The notes under the pieces: generated by a model
The model's input: only the letters and a program-made list of their open reading frames with translations
Told to the model about the DNA's origin: nothing
Database searches by the model: none
Assembly: GCA_022605405.1 (NCBI GenBank)
Contig: JABYQQ010000005.1
Coordinates: 1,054,001 to 1,118,000, forward strand
Reading direction: 5' to 3'
DNA: 64,000 bases
DNA from: Earliella scabrosa
Lineage: Eukaryota > Basidiomycota > Agaricomycetes > Polyporales > Polyporaceae
Shown: in pieces, positions 34,101 through 45,544 of the stretch
Layout of the letters: each line of letters opens with the position of its first letter
How positions within the stretch are numbered: position 1 is the first letter of the stretch
Position numbers and translations under genes: made by a program

Positions 34101-37100
34101 GCAAGAGAAGACGACCACTTTGATATGCTCACCCAGTATCTATCGGGCAATGAGGACACCTACAAATGGTCATGATCCGGAGGGTACGCACCTTGTCGTA
34201 ACACTGCAGCGTAGAGAAGCCGGGAGTACCCTGCATGTGCATGACCTTGATGAACTGTGCACAGAAATCCGCGTCCATGGGCGAGATCAAACACCTCGGC
34301 TGAATGCAGTGTTCGATTAGGCTCGTCGCAAGAGTGACCGCCTTAGGATCTGAGCAAATCGTCTGAGTATGTGAAACCAGCGAACGACCACTTCTTACGA
34401 AGACTCACTGTGTGCGAACCAATGCTGCTTCTCACGCGCAATGCGCTTGATCGTGAACGCTCGTGCCGCCGTCTGCTCCTTCAGCTCTTGGCTCAGCTGT
34501 GAGACAAAGGCATTGATCCTGTTGCGTCTGTCACGATGCGAGGTGGCGGTCATGCGCTTCGCACGATCTGCGGAACGATCGGCAGCGATATACTTGGAGT
34601 CCTCGCTCCGACTGAGAGTGCGCAGCGCCGCGCACTCCTCATCGTACTTGGCCGCAGGGGGAGACAAGTCGTAAGTTGACAATTGCCAGAACGTGAGATA
34701 GAAGGCAGGCCTGCGACGTCGTCAGGACATGCTTGAATTAGGGAGTCGAATTGATACCTACCCGATGACCTCTGCTGCATTGCCGGGGGCGATCTTCCGT
34801 ACGTCGTCAAACAACGCGGCCAGCTCTGGCAGCCAAGGACTCTGCGGCCCGACGGTCATTGGCTGGGTAGGCGGGGGAGGGACACGTGAACGACGCACCT
34901 CCGGCGGTGTGGCAACCCTTTCCTCGACCGACTCCATCACAACGTCTCCAGACTGAGATTCGTTGATCGTCGTCTTGCCTTCGATCATCGTTTCGCCACT
35001 GAACGGCATGTCCGCGCCTGGGTTCGGTGAAGCCACACGCGAAGCCGTCGCGTTTCCCTCCCGCTTGGCGGCAAGGGCGGCCTTGAGGCGCTTCTCCGCC
35101 TCCTCACTGGCGACGCGTTCCTTCTCCTGCATAGCGAGTGCGGCAGCCTAATGCAATGGTCAGTCACGTGTGCAGAGCAGGTGAAGATAGAACGCACAAG
35201 CAACGCGCCATTGAGGATCGGACGGTAAATCTGCATACAGATGGGCGCACAGATGCCATACTTCTCGTTGAGCTCGGCGAGGGAGGGAACGACCTTGGTC
35301 GCATAGTCTTCAGGACTGATGACGGTTGGCGTGTTGAGGAGCTCAAGATATTGCAGGAGCACACCGTGCGTCTGGATGATTGTCAGCAGGTACGATACGG
35401 TCCACACATAATGCACGTACAGTGTCGAAGAGGCTTGCCAGGGACTTGAGATACGCATCCGGGGCTTGGAATACGCATGACTGACGCTGTTGCGCAACTT
35501 GCACGAGCAAAGGCAGTGCGAGGGACGACTCGAGCAAAGCCTTGCCGAGTCTCTGAGGTCCCTTGAGGATTGCGTCACTAGGGTCGATCCGCGCGCCTCG
35601 TGTGGTCGATGCGACGGCCTCGATGCGGAGCGTCGGTCCACCGGCCATGGCAGCGATCTGAGAGTCTGAGAGGGTTGGAAGCGGCTCGATACCCGCCATC
35701 TTCCAGATGAGCTCGCGAAAGACGACGATCTCCGTCGTCTGCCCATTGTGCAACTGATGCACGACATAGCTGAGGAGCGAAGGAAGGTCTGCGTTGTACC
35801 GACGGAAGAGCATCCCGGTAAAGGATGCCAGGCCTATGCAGTCCAAAACCTATAAGCTACGGCTTCATCTCCGTACAGAACTAGTACTTACTCTGAAGCC
35901 AGTCCGAGGTGTTCACACCGTCATCCTTGACTCTCTCTTTGTTGGGGTTTGAGAGGGCCTCGAGTATGATGTAGACGAGCACATCGAAGCCCATGATGGT
36001 GACGAAGTTGAGCGCCTGGATGACGACTCCAGCGAGGTTGTCGTACGCCATGATCTGGTTCACCGCGTTCGTGAAGAAGATGCACGGGTTCGAGTGTGCG
36101 AGCTTCGCGACCGTGCCGGACAGAGAGTCGATGGTGTTGTGTGAGAGCCGTCGAAGGATACCCTTGGACTCGCGGTCCGTCTGGACTTGACGAACCCGGA
36201 GCTCCGGGTGCGACTTGTAGGTGCTCGCCTTCCACTCGCCGTACAGCTGCCACCGGAGCGCGGTCTCGAACTGCCGCATGATGTTCCATACCTCGACGGT
36301 GCAGACGGCGTTGCCTCGAATGAGAGGGAGGGCCGGGAGGAGGTAGAGGCGCAGGACTTTGTACCAGAACGCACGGATCGGATGTGTGGGATCCGGCGTC
36401 GCCTGTTTCTTCGTCTCTGGGTCGATGGGAGGAACCTACAGACGGTTGAGTCAATGTACCATTTTGGTATTGCGGCGAAGTGACGTACAGTAGTTGCCAT
36501 GTGGTTTCTCCCCAAGCGGAGGAACTTCGCAAGGAAGATGGGGTCACGGGATATGTGTAATCCAATGAAGCGCATCAACGGCTCGAGTACGTCGATGATG
36601 TCCTCGTAGGTTGCGCACGTTGGAACGCGCTGCACCCACTCGGGGAAGAAGAACACGAACTCAACCGCACTCGTGCTCGGCGGAGTAGGTGCCCGGAGCG
36701 TCAACTGTGGCCTACGGTCGGGCGCAGGGACGACTCCGCTTGCACCGAACCGCGCGCGAGGCTTGGTAAAGCTCGTCAACTTATCTAGAGGCGTCGGCAA
36801 CAAAGCATACAGCGGGCCAATCGAGTGCTTCAAGATGCGGAGCATCAAGTCGGCGATCTCAGGATACGCATCCACCATCCAAGGAAATTTGGACAGAATA
36901 GCTATTGCTGGACGCATAGCACCCACAGAGAGCAACGCATTCAAAAGTCCTAGCTTTTGATTCGGTGCCTCCTTCACCTCCTCCGGTTTGGGCTCCGGTG
37001 CTGCTGCCGCGCGTGGCTTTGGGTTGGCAGACCCACCCGACTCCAGGGGAGCAGCCATCGCCAGTTGACTGACCTTCGCGCCGGCAATGCGCGTCTCGAC

Positions 37101-38626
37101 GTTAGCCAAGTAGGCTTTGCGAAGGTCATCCATCTTGTCATCCGCAGGACCAATCTGTATTTGGGCGTAATGTAAGAGTCGGCATTCGAGAACGTACCAC
37201 GGAGTGAACGCACATGAGGGTAAATGTCCTCCAAGGACAGAAAACCTTCACGAATCAGGATCGCCGCCATAAGATACAGGTTCGGGGGAATGGTTTCGGT
37301 GACGTCCGAAGACTGAACTGCGGTCAATGTCACAGCATCCCTTAGAAGAGGAGCACACATACTTGGTAAAATGTGAATTTGAAGCCCAAGACCTGTGCCA
37401 AGACTCTGGTGCGGCTGCTGTCGACATCATCTATCCGCGCTCCAGCTTGCTCCTCTGCAGTCTTGAGCACCTCCGTCAATGTCTTTCCCCTATATCGTTC
37501 AGGATCGGGTTCGACAGCCATTTCCTCTTGCTTCACGGTGCGACGTGTGCCTACGCCCCACGGGGAGAACGATAGGAGAGCAATGAAGAAGGCATGATGG
37601 GTTGTGAGATGCACTGAGAACACGTCCAGGATTATGTCCAACGCGCGATTGGGGTCCAAGTCAAAATAACCAATCAGGCCGAGGGCCCGTTCCCATGTGA
37701 GCCGGGCACGGGCCTCAATCGCTTCGAGAGGCTCGGTGGGATGACCTGTGGCAAGGGAGTGGGTGGGGCCTAGACTGCTCGTGAGCTCAGTCGTCAACTT
37801 GCTGTACCCTTCCGACTGTTCACGCAGCAAGTTGAACTTGTTCTGTTTGTAGCTGGAAACCGCCACATATGTGAATTGTATGCGACAGTGAGTAGAAGAC
37901 TGATACTCACAAGAGCCCTGTGCGCGTCCTGATTTCCTTCCTCTCGAATGCGGCCTTGTCCGCCACCAATCCCACACTCGCCACCAGTCCTAGGTCGAGT
38001 CTTTCGCGACATATGTCCGGTTCAATCACACCGATCGCCTGCAAAGCAGGCAGCCTCAGTGACCGTGGCGTAGGAGATGCAATTGTCACGCACAAGTAGT
38101 CGGCGAACGGTAACCACCAAGGTACTCTTGTCTGCCTCCGCGTGTTCCTTCGCCTTGAGTGCCTGTGCTACCGTAGCAGCCGTCAACGCGCCTTGCTCCG
38201 CCACACTCGCTGCATTCTTCGCGTCGGCAAGGATGTCCTCAAGTTCCGAGTCGATGGACCACAAGACGTCCACCAGTATCTCCCCAAACGCGACCGCATT
38301 GAGGCTCTTTTCGGGACCAGTGGAGGAAGAAGGCAGACGGTCGACGACCGACCGGATGAAAGCAATCAGGGAGTCGACAGAAAGCGGCGTTTTGGTCTGC
38401 CACGAAAGAAGAGTGGAGGAAAGCAGAGCATGATAGACGGTGGTGAGCGCAGTGTTGCATTCGGGATCGTACGGGTTAGAATGAGGGCCGGAGACGAGTT
38501 TGTGACTGCCGCCACGATGTCAATTCAGTCAGAACCATGGGCCGGACGAGCACCAACGCACCATTCCGAGCTGCCGCTACTTTCCCATTCTTGCAAGCAC
38601 TTCTGCGTCGCCTCCAGGATATTCAT
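31165..38626 (-). CDS. THO2: THO complex subunit 2 (TREX mRNA export)
   Basis: Twenty exons: 38626-38562, 38505-38094, 38038-37911, 37852-37363, 37312-37214, 37154-36489, 36435-35892, 35833-35421, 35371-35198, 35147-34762, 34710-34409, 34349-34192, 34139-34076, 34020-33800, 33747-33560, 33503-33437, 33382-33147, 33096-31827, 31768-31417, 31337-31165 (2,135 aa). Recognised segments are NLYLMAAILIREGFISLED-like (EGFLSLEDIYPH), GNRNHMA-like RLGRNHMATT, FYKVLR-like FWYKVLRLYLLPALP, HCIQPRCLISPMDADFCAQF and CSEYEAQNYGRFLLGILTDI. Known role: scaffold of THO/TREX, coupling transcription, R-loop suppression and mRNA export. The C-terminal about 600 residues are disordered, with an Arg/Asp/Glu-rich stretch (RERERERE, RDRDRDRD) encoded around 32,180-32,460. 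A 335-bp MITE-like element lies about 180 bp upstream of the start codon. Confidence 0.92.
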
Positions 38627-38808
38627 GACAGCACGGGAGCAGGAGAAACCGAGACCGAGAACAACAAGGTGGGCTGTAGCCAGAACGAGATGCCGGAGTG
38701 TGGCGGAGGCGACTGTTGTGCCTTGTTTGGTACGTCCCTCTGACGCTCTACAACGGGCGTCTTTCAGTCGAATCTCGATGTCAGATGAGCTCCGAGTCGT
38801 CGATACTA
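38627..38808. other. THO2 leader / promoter-proximal segment
   Basis: The frame of THO2 exon 1 stays open upstream to about 38815 but contains no earlier ATG, so MNILEATQKCL is the first possible start. The segment between the start codon and the inverted-repeat element is therefore leader or core promoter. Confidence 0.4.
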
Positions 38809-38862
38809 GCCTCACTCAATTCTTACATTATAATTTTCGGGCGGGCGCTTTACAGAGCTCGG
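38809..38862 (+). repeat. Left terminal inverted repeat
   Basis: Left arm of the MITE-like element, pairing with the right arm with four mismatches in 54. It contains the exact 13-base GGGCGGGCGCTTT core and the CAGAGCTCGG inner end. Confidence 0.8.
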
Positions 38863-39089
38863 GGTGATTGGCGAGCAAGCCCCAAGCACCAGCTGCGCCC
38901 TCAACTTTTGGCTTCTTCCCCTCTGTGTCCTCCTGAACATGGCCGTGAGCTCTCTCAATGTCAGCCGCAAGGAAATGCACTAGTGGTGCTGAATGGACAA
39001 CGGGCAATAACCCACAGAGGAGGGAGCGGAGGAGGTGTTCGTGCAGGACATTCGCGGTCGCGTCCCGCCGCTTGTGCTCGCTAATCTTT

Positions 39090-39143
39090 CCGAGCTCTGC
39101 AAAGCGCCCGCCCCAAAATTATAATATCAGAATTGAGTGAGGC
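39090..39143 (-). repeat. Right terminal inverted repeat
   Basis: Right arm of the MITE-like element, the reverse complement of the left arm with differences at two positions near base 16-18 and single differences at two further positions. Confidence 0.8.
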
Positions 39144-39145
39144 TA

Positions 39146-39940
39146 CTTGCTGTCAAGTTGCACTTGCGAGTCCACCATGCCTCAGCCGCAGCACAGAACC
39201 ATGCGCTTCCGCAGACTTGGCCGCTGCCCCATATGAGCTGTGTGCTCCTACGGTCATCGCGTGCCAGTCGACTGTTGCCTTGGGTCTCCTCCACTCCGTT
39301 TGGGCCTTGGATCCGACTGCGCACCGGGACAACGTTCAAGTTAGATCTATACGAAATTCCTGGTTGCTCGATGTGCATGCAGCCCTCTTCTCGCCATGTC
39401 CAGAATTGCAACATACTTATCGCGAAGTCAGCAGACTGAGCAGAGAACAACGGGGGAATAACGGCACCCGCCCGTCATGCTGTTGTCACATGAATGGCGT
39501 GGTATGGCATTGGAGCACGTCCACAAGCTCAAGGTCGCTCAACTGTATTGCCCCACAGCTCGCCCAGGACTGCTTTCTCAGTCGGTCTATCTACTTAGGT
39601 CTACTTATCCTCAGGCTCTCCATAACTTCACTTTGAATGTTCGATCAGCAAGCGTACCGCCGGCGGCCTCGGTCCATCACGGAATCTGGCTTTGCACGCC
39701 TCGCTCAAGTGCTCTAGCCGATCGCCTAAATTTGTGTTGAGCAAACACCATCCGAGATCTCGCTTGGCTTCTCATGGCGGCTGGTGTCATCCACTCAGGG
39801 CCTCCCGCACATCTCCCGCAACGTTCCTCGCCTCTTGGCCCTTGGTATATAATCCCTCCAGCCTCCTTGATGCGCCCCTCGCTGCTGCCACCCCCGCTGC
39901 TGCCACCTCCGCCCTACTCTCATCGTCACTAGAGCGAGAC
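39146..39940. other. Upstream region of the first GH105-like gene
   Basis: About 800 bp between the inverted-repeat element and a start codon. No exon with coding character was found on either strand. The right end carries a TATA box, listed separately, and a C-rich tract with GCTGCCACC repeated at 39892-39912 in the leader. Confidence 0.4.
39846..39852 (+). promoter_or_regulatory. TATA box of the first GH105-like gene
   Basis: TATATAA within GGTATATAATCCC, about 90 bp upstream of the start codon, followed by a pyrimidine-rich leader. This is a canonical spacing and context for a regulated fungal gene encoding a secreted enzyme. No equally good match precedes the second paralog. Confidence 0.55.
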
Positions 39941-41457
39941 ATGGCTTTCAGCGTCCTCCTCACACTCCTTCTGGCCTGCTCTACTGTCCTCGCTATCCCA
40001 ACGGCCCAGACTGGTCTTAGCGATGAAACCGTCGCGAAAGTGAAGGCGAACTTGCAACAAATCGCCATTCACAGGTACGGGAACCAGAATGGTATCACCC
40101 CACTCGCACTCATGGCGGGATAGTTGGGAGATTGGAACCGAGTTGGAGACACTCGTAGAGCTCGAATGGCAGGAGTTGTCCATCTTTCTCAATGACTTGC
40201 CACCCCCATCCACCCTACCCATGCCCGGCGCCGCAACCGATGTGATCGCATCGGCGACCGAGTAAGTATATTCTTTCATACCTGTCTTCACCGTCTTGCG
40301 CGATATCGCTGACCTTGTGCCAGGGTCGTAAATAACCTTACTGACCGCGCCGGACCGCTTATCGACGGGGATGGGGCTGTTGGGGATCCCGCAAGTACGT
40401 TAGCATGCCAAACTGGTCGAGAAGTCTCGAGTGCTGACCTTCTGACCGCCATGCAGGTCTCGGAGTTGCTGTCCTCATGACGAACTGGACCCGCACAGAC
40501 CTCAATGACCACAGGTTCTCTTCTGCGGCTTCGGACCAACTGGCATACCTATTGAACGCTGCCCCCCGCACCGAGGACGGTGCCATATCTCACCGCGCGG
40601 AACAGGTCCAACTGTGGTGAGCATATTACCGCCCATCTACCTCGGCCGAGATTCATCACCTGGCGTCAGGGCCGACTTCGTGTACATGGCGCCTCCTTTC
40701 ATTGCCTACTACGGAGCGCTCCAGGGCGGCAGTAACGGTCTCGATCTCCTGCGCGAGGCGTACAACCAGTGCAAGCTCTATCGCCAATACTTGAGTGACG
40801 AAAGTGGTCTGTGGAAGCACATCGTTCTCGGGAACTGGCAGGATAACAACCACTGGGGTACCGGTACGTACTTCTCAATTCTGATTGCTGCGTGGGTAGA
40901 CCGGTCACTCACTGCTCCCACTTAGGTAATGCCTGGGCTGCGGCTGGCATGCTTCGCGTTCTCGAAACCATCCGGCGGTCAAGCGTAGCCAACGAGCTAC
41001 TCACTGAGCGGCTAGAGCTCACGTCCTGGATCAATGACATCCTTGAGAACTCGTGGAAGTACCAGGTAGGCGTGTTTCGCGCTCTCTCCGTTTCCCGTCG
41101 GCGCTAATGTCAACGTGTTCGCCACTCTAGCACGAAAACGGCACGCTGTACAACTACATCGATCAGGACGCCACCACAACCTTCGCGGACACCTCCGGCA
41201 CCGCACTCCTTGCCGCAGTCACGTACCGTATGGCCACGCTCACTGGCGACCTGAGCTTCATCAGTGCCGCGGACGATGCCTTCGACCTCATCCAGGCTAG
41301 CTTGACTGAAGACGGCTGGCTGTTGAACACAGTGGACCCTCTGACGTTCAACACTCCCTCTCTCCCAGGCGTCTTCAGCCCAGAAGGCCAGGCATTCGTG
41401 CTGCTCCTCCACGCTGCGTGGCGCGATTTCGCGAATGCCTACGACTACAGAAAGTGA
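39941..41457 (+). CDS. Secreted GH105-like six-hairpin glycosidase (paralog A)
   Basis: Seven exons: 39941-40074, 40124-40261, 40324-40394, 40457-40616, 40670-40863, 40926-41065, 41131-41457 (387 aa). A signal peptide (MAFSVLLTLLLACSTVLA) precedes an alpha-barrel protein of the unsaturated rhamnogalacturonyl hydrolase type. Key segments are WADFVYMAPPFIAYYG, where the Asp aligns with the catalytic Asp of YteR-like GH105 enzymes, HWGTGNAWAAAGMLRVLE, and the end FSPEGQAFVLLLHAAWRDF. The family hydrates the unsaturated uronyl residue left by pectate or rhamnogalacturonan lyases. It shares intron positions and phases with the copy at 42762, so the two are a tandem duplication. The specific substrate is not certain. 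Confidence 0.88.
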
Positions 41458-42761
41458 GACCCATACGCGCGCGCGTCGCTCGCTCTCCGGTCTCCCTGAG
41501 GACCCCGCCAGAGTCCGGATCTCCTCGGGCTCACCACCCATCAGTTATTCGGTATAATGTATCACTAGGCGCCTCCCTGGATGGGCATGTATCTCTCTCT
41601 ACTCATCATGTACGCTGCATGACGTCTTACGATGCCAGCAACCGGTTTGTTGTTCATGTATCATGTCAGTACGTACGAAACGCAATAGACCCGGCCGTGT
41701 GGAATTGACAGCTTATGCCAATGTAGACTCCGAAAAAACCAGATGTTTCGTGACTGGATCATGGTGGACCACAAGTACTTGGGCCATTCGTGGCGGAATT
41801 CGATGCGGTTTGGTGCCACGACGGCCATGACGCCGATACTTGGAGATGGAAATGAAACGGGCAGGGCACACCTTCTGAGGAACTGAGTACAATAAGTACA
41901 TATGTGTTGGCGGTCACGCCGCACGCGTACTGGCAGCTGCTCAAAGGCGCCAGAAACATAAGTAAGTAGCACCGTCACGATAGCGGTGTCGATGTCCCGC
42001 CGGTCGATCAGTGTGGCGCAACAGCATCAATTGCCGTACAACCAACTTGTACCGCTCCCTCATGACCGCCACTGTCCAACGTCGTCGAGCACGACTGGGG
42101 GCAGCGAATATTACGGCTCGACATGCTCTCAACGCCTCATCTCATTTTTCGATGGATGGCCCACGGTGTTTGTCCCCGCTTCGGCGACGACACTCCGAAC
42201 CAAGAGTCCACGACAGATCATACGGCCAGTACGCATCAACCGCTCGTCATATGCCGTTGGAGCTCTGTAACACTTGCCCGTGCACTGGTGATGCAAACCC
42301 GTCGACCTCGGAATGCAACAAGTCAGAGACTATGGCTTGGCAGAAACGGTTCCTTCGTCGATAAGACCCAATAGTCTCCATGTAGAGAGTGAGTGCCTTC
42401 CTTTTATGTATGTCGCGATCATGGACGTCATTTGTACATGCAGCAGAGACGGTTCTGCTGCGATCCACTAAGATTCTTTGGCGCGTTCTACGATCAGCGA
42501 CACTTGGTCCAAGGCGATCAGGGCATTAAACTTTTCGCCAGACAAATTGGTGATCAGTATGTACTGCGCGGGGACACCAACCGAAATCTCGCTCCCCTCG
42601 TTTTGTTGTCGCTTCATCGCTCCTCCGTGATGCTGGCTCGCCAACGTATATGAGATGGTAGGAGCCATCCGTGAAGGGGCCCTATTTTCCCCTCCCCCTC
42701 TCCTCTTGCCCTCCCCTTTCCTCTTCCTTCATCTGCCCGTTAAACAGAGCGAGACGTCATT
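41458..42761. other. Spacer between the GH105-like paralogs
   Basis: 1.3 kb, less GC-rich than the flanking genes. Open frames on both strands lack resemblance to the paralogs or to anything else I recognise. No remnant third copy, terminal repeat or tRNA was seen. The minus-strand frame at 42668-42468 has fairly protein-like composition but no supportable splice structure. Confidence 0.4.
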
Positions 42762-44250
42762 ATGATATTCTCCTCTCTCCTCACCGTTCTCGCCGCGACC
42801 TCCACCGTCGTTGGCCTCCCCACTACCCTCACCGGTCTTGACGATGCCATGATTGAGAAGGTGAAGGCAAACATGATTGAGATCTCCACGCACAGGTGCG
42901 AAACCTGGATATTCCTATAATTTATACAACCTGATGCGCATTATAGCTGGGAGATTGGTACTTCGCTGCAGACTATTCTGGAGTTGGAGTTCCCTGAGTT
43001 GTCGGTCATCACGGGTGACCTGCCTCCCCCTACCACCCTCAAGCCGGGCCAGGCGGAGTACGTTATCAAAAAGGCTGAACAGTGAGTGACGGCTTGTATA
43101 GACGATACCGCTAGAGGGGACATTGACCCCGAAATCGCTTCAGGATTGTTGATGCCATCAAGCTCCCCTATGGACCGCTCATTGACAACAACAAGGCTGT
43201 CGGTGACCCGCCCAGTACGCACTCTCTCTTGCACGTACGTTAAGACAGACCCGCTTATTGTATCGGCCTTGTAGGCATTGGTGTCGCCGTTCTCCTCGCG
43301 AACTGGACCCGTACAGACCCGGAGGAGACGAAGTTCGCCAAGGCGGCTACGAACCAATTGATGTACCTCTTCAACGACGCTCCACACACCCCTGACGGCG
43401 CAATCTCCCACCGTTTAGAGGAGCCGCAGCTATGGTAAGCGAGCCGCTCCCGTTCTGTGCTGTCCATTGTTAATGCCACACCAGGGCCGACTTCGTCTAC
43501 ATGGTGCCGCCCTTCCTCGCGTACTACGGCATGCTACAGGGCGGGAGCGAGGGCGCTGATCTTCTGAAGGAGGCGTTCCTGCAGTGCAAGCTCTACCGCC
43601 AGTACTTGGCTGACGAAAGCGGCCTGTGGAAGCACATCATCCTCGGCTCCTGGTCTGACCTCCACCACTGGGGTACCGGTATGTAGCTTCACCCACACCG
43701 CACGGGTGGTATCTCATATTTGCTACAGGCAACGCTTGGGCTGCCGCTGGTATGCTCCGCGTTCTCGAGACTATCCGCCGGTCTAGCGAAGGCCCGAACA
43801 TGCTCTTGGAGCAGACGGAGCTCACCTCCTGGATAAATGAGATTATCAGCAGCACCTGGGTGCACCAGGTGAGGATCTTTCCATGTTACTCACGTCGTGA
43901 TCATCCCGCTCACTCCATAACCTCTATAGCGCGCCAACGGCACTCTCCTGAACTTCATGGACGAGGAGGACTCTTTCGCGGACACCGCCTCCACCGCCCT
44001 CCTTGCCGCCGTCACGTACCGCATGGCCGTGCTCACCAAGGACCTGTCGCACATCCCTGCCGCGGAGAAGGCGTTCACTCTCATCCAGAACAGCCTTACT
44101 GAGGACGGCTGGCTGGAGAACACCGTCGATCCGCTGAAGTTCGACGCGCCGTCCCTGCCTGGCAAATACAGCCCTGAGGGTCAGTCGTTCACCCTCCTCC
44201 TACACGCTGCGTGGCGCGACTTCCAGGCGGCCGAGACGTCGCTCTTGTGA
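42762..44250 (+). CDS. Secreted GH105-like six-hairpin glycosidase (paralog B)
   Basis: Seven exons: 42762-42895, 42947-43081, 43144-43214, 43275-43434, 43485-43678, 43729-43868, 43930-44250 (384 aa). A signal peptide (MIFSSLLTVLAATSTVVG) is followed by the same architecture as paralog A: WADFVYMVPPFLAYYGMLQG, HHWGTGNAWAAAGMLRVLE and YSPEGQSFTLLLHAAWRDF. Exons 1 and 3-6 have exactly the same lengths as in paralog A (134, 71, 160, 194 and 140 nt), while introns and spacer have diverged. The putative catalytic Asp is kept in both copies, so both are probably active. Substrate specialisation after duplication is possible but unproven. Confidence 0.88.
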
Positions 44251-44755
44251 AGAGTGCCTACACTTCTGTTCCGTGTCTACGACAGCATATCTCAGCATAT
44301 CTCAGTCCACGCATCGAAAGCACCCCACCCACCTATCCTTACCTGTAACACTCCTTGCCCCGCCCATCGTTACGAAATAGTGGCACCCTCGTTTATAATC
44401 AGATTGTCGTGCGCAGCTGTTGTGTCAAAAGCGCCGTCTATGTGTGAGCCGCGCTATACTTAGCCATTGACGTTGGCTTTGAGAGTATTTGACAAACAGA
44501 GGTGTGGGTGACTAATTTGGGAGCTGTCCGAGGCCCGTCGTCACTGCGTCGCGTGTGTGAGAACGCGATCTGATCGTCCGACTGTCCCGCGCGACCAATG
44601 GGAGACGGGCGCATGCTGAGTCAGCGGCGCGTGTGACCGAAAGCGGACGCGATGGACGCGGGTGGAGGGGACGCTGGCTGACGGTCGCCACGGTCGGTTG
44701 TCCTCTGCGTCCACTGGAGAGCCCGCCTTTACGGCCGCCCTGCTCGCAGAGCACG
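44251..44755. other. Intergenic region after the GH105-like pair
   Basis: About 500 bp. A 12-bp direct repeat (CAGCATATCTCA, then again immediately) occurs at about 44283-44305 in the presumed 3' UTR. Nothing else was recognised. Confidence 0.4.
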
Positions 44756-45252
44756 ATGCCCGGGATGCTCGTTCTTCTGTCATTCCTCGCCTCCCTCCTC
44801 CTCTCATGCCTCTGCTTCCCCTCCGTCTGGGCATCGATAACCGGGGGAGATGAGTTTCTCGATGCACACGAAGCCGGCCTCGCGGTCGTGGCGTCCCGTA
44901 AGCTGCCCACCTGCCCATGCCCCCATGGTCCCGTTCCCCTCATAGCCCGAGCAACTCTCTATAGGCACTCCCTTCCGCGAGAGCGGCCCCCCAGCGTGCA
45001 TGGCGAAGCTCATCATGCTCAGGCACAAGGTCAGCCCTCTTCCCGTCCGTGGCTGCGAGGTTGCCCCGCGCAGAGACTGACTGCTTTCCCCCGCTCCGCG
45101 TGCAGCTGCAGCAGGACAACTCACGGAGGAGGAACAGCAACAGTCACGCCCGTCGAGCTTCACGCACGTTCAACGTTTCTCCGGCACGACCTCCACGCAA
45201 CATTCCCTGGGGAGTTCGGTTGGGACGCGGTTTTGGAAAGCAAAATTATTGA
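44756..45252 (+). CDS. Possible small secreted protein
   Basis: A three-exon model (44756-44897, 44965-45029, 45106-45252; 117 aa) begins with a strong hydrophobic signal sequence (MLVLLSFLASLLLSCLCFPS) and keeps phase across both introns. The mature part is short, with an Asp/Glu-rich start (ITGGDEFLDAHEAG) and a basic Arg/Asn/Ser-rich C-terminus. I recognise no family. The donor of intron 1 (GTAAGC) and the acceptors (CTATAG, CGTGCAG) are acceptable. The third exon could instead be read from a nearby acceptor in another frame. Treat as hypothetical. Confidence 0.4.
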
Positions 45253-45544
45253 CTGTATACCACTACCACACTACTAGATGCTTGGGTGCTCCCAGGGTTT
45301 GTTTGTATACCCCCAGAGACGATCTAATACCTGTTGTTGGCTGTTGCTCCGTCTAACCCCAGTGTTGAACACCCGCAACAGCGTGAACTGCAAGTTATCG
45401 CCCGCTACGTGCAACAGAACACCGATAGATTATAGTGCGTGAGCTACATGGTGATTCCTACAGTACAGAGGCATACAAGACTACATATCGACATGGATGT
45501 GCATGCGCAAAGCAATTCGACAGATCAGAAGATATAGTTCACAC

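Larger units (their letters stand above)
38809..39143. mobile_element. MITE-like element with about 54-bp terminal inverted repeats
   Basis: A 335-bp segment bounded by inverted repeats at 38809-38862 and 39090-39143 that match at 50 of 54 positions. Similarity decays over a further about 20 bp inward. The outermost 15 bases (GCCTCACTCAATTCT) match exactly. Each end is bordered by a TA dinucleotide (38807-38808 and 39144-39145), compatible with the TA target duplication of Tc1/mariner-type transposons. A 3-bp ACT duplication is an alternative reading if the ends start one base earlier on each side. The interior (about 227 bp) has no transposase frame, so this would be a non-autonomous miniature element. 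No second copy was noticed in the window. Confidence 0.75.

Noticed and set aside
42468..42668. A 66-codon minus-strand frame with protein-like composition between the GH105-like copies
   Set aside because: No adjoining exon with good splice sites and no family resemblance were found. It may be chance or a decayed exon.
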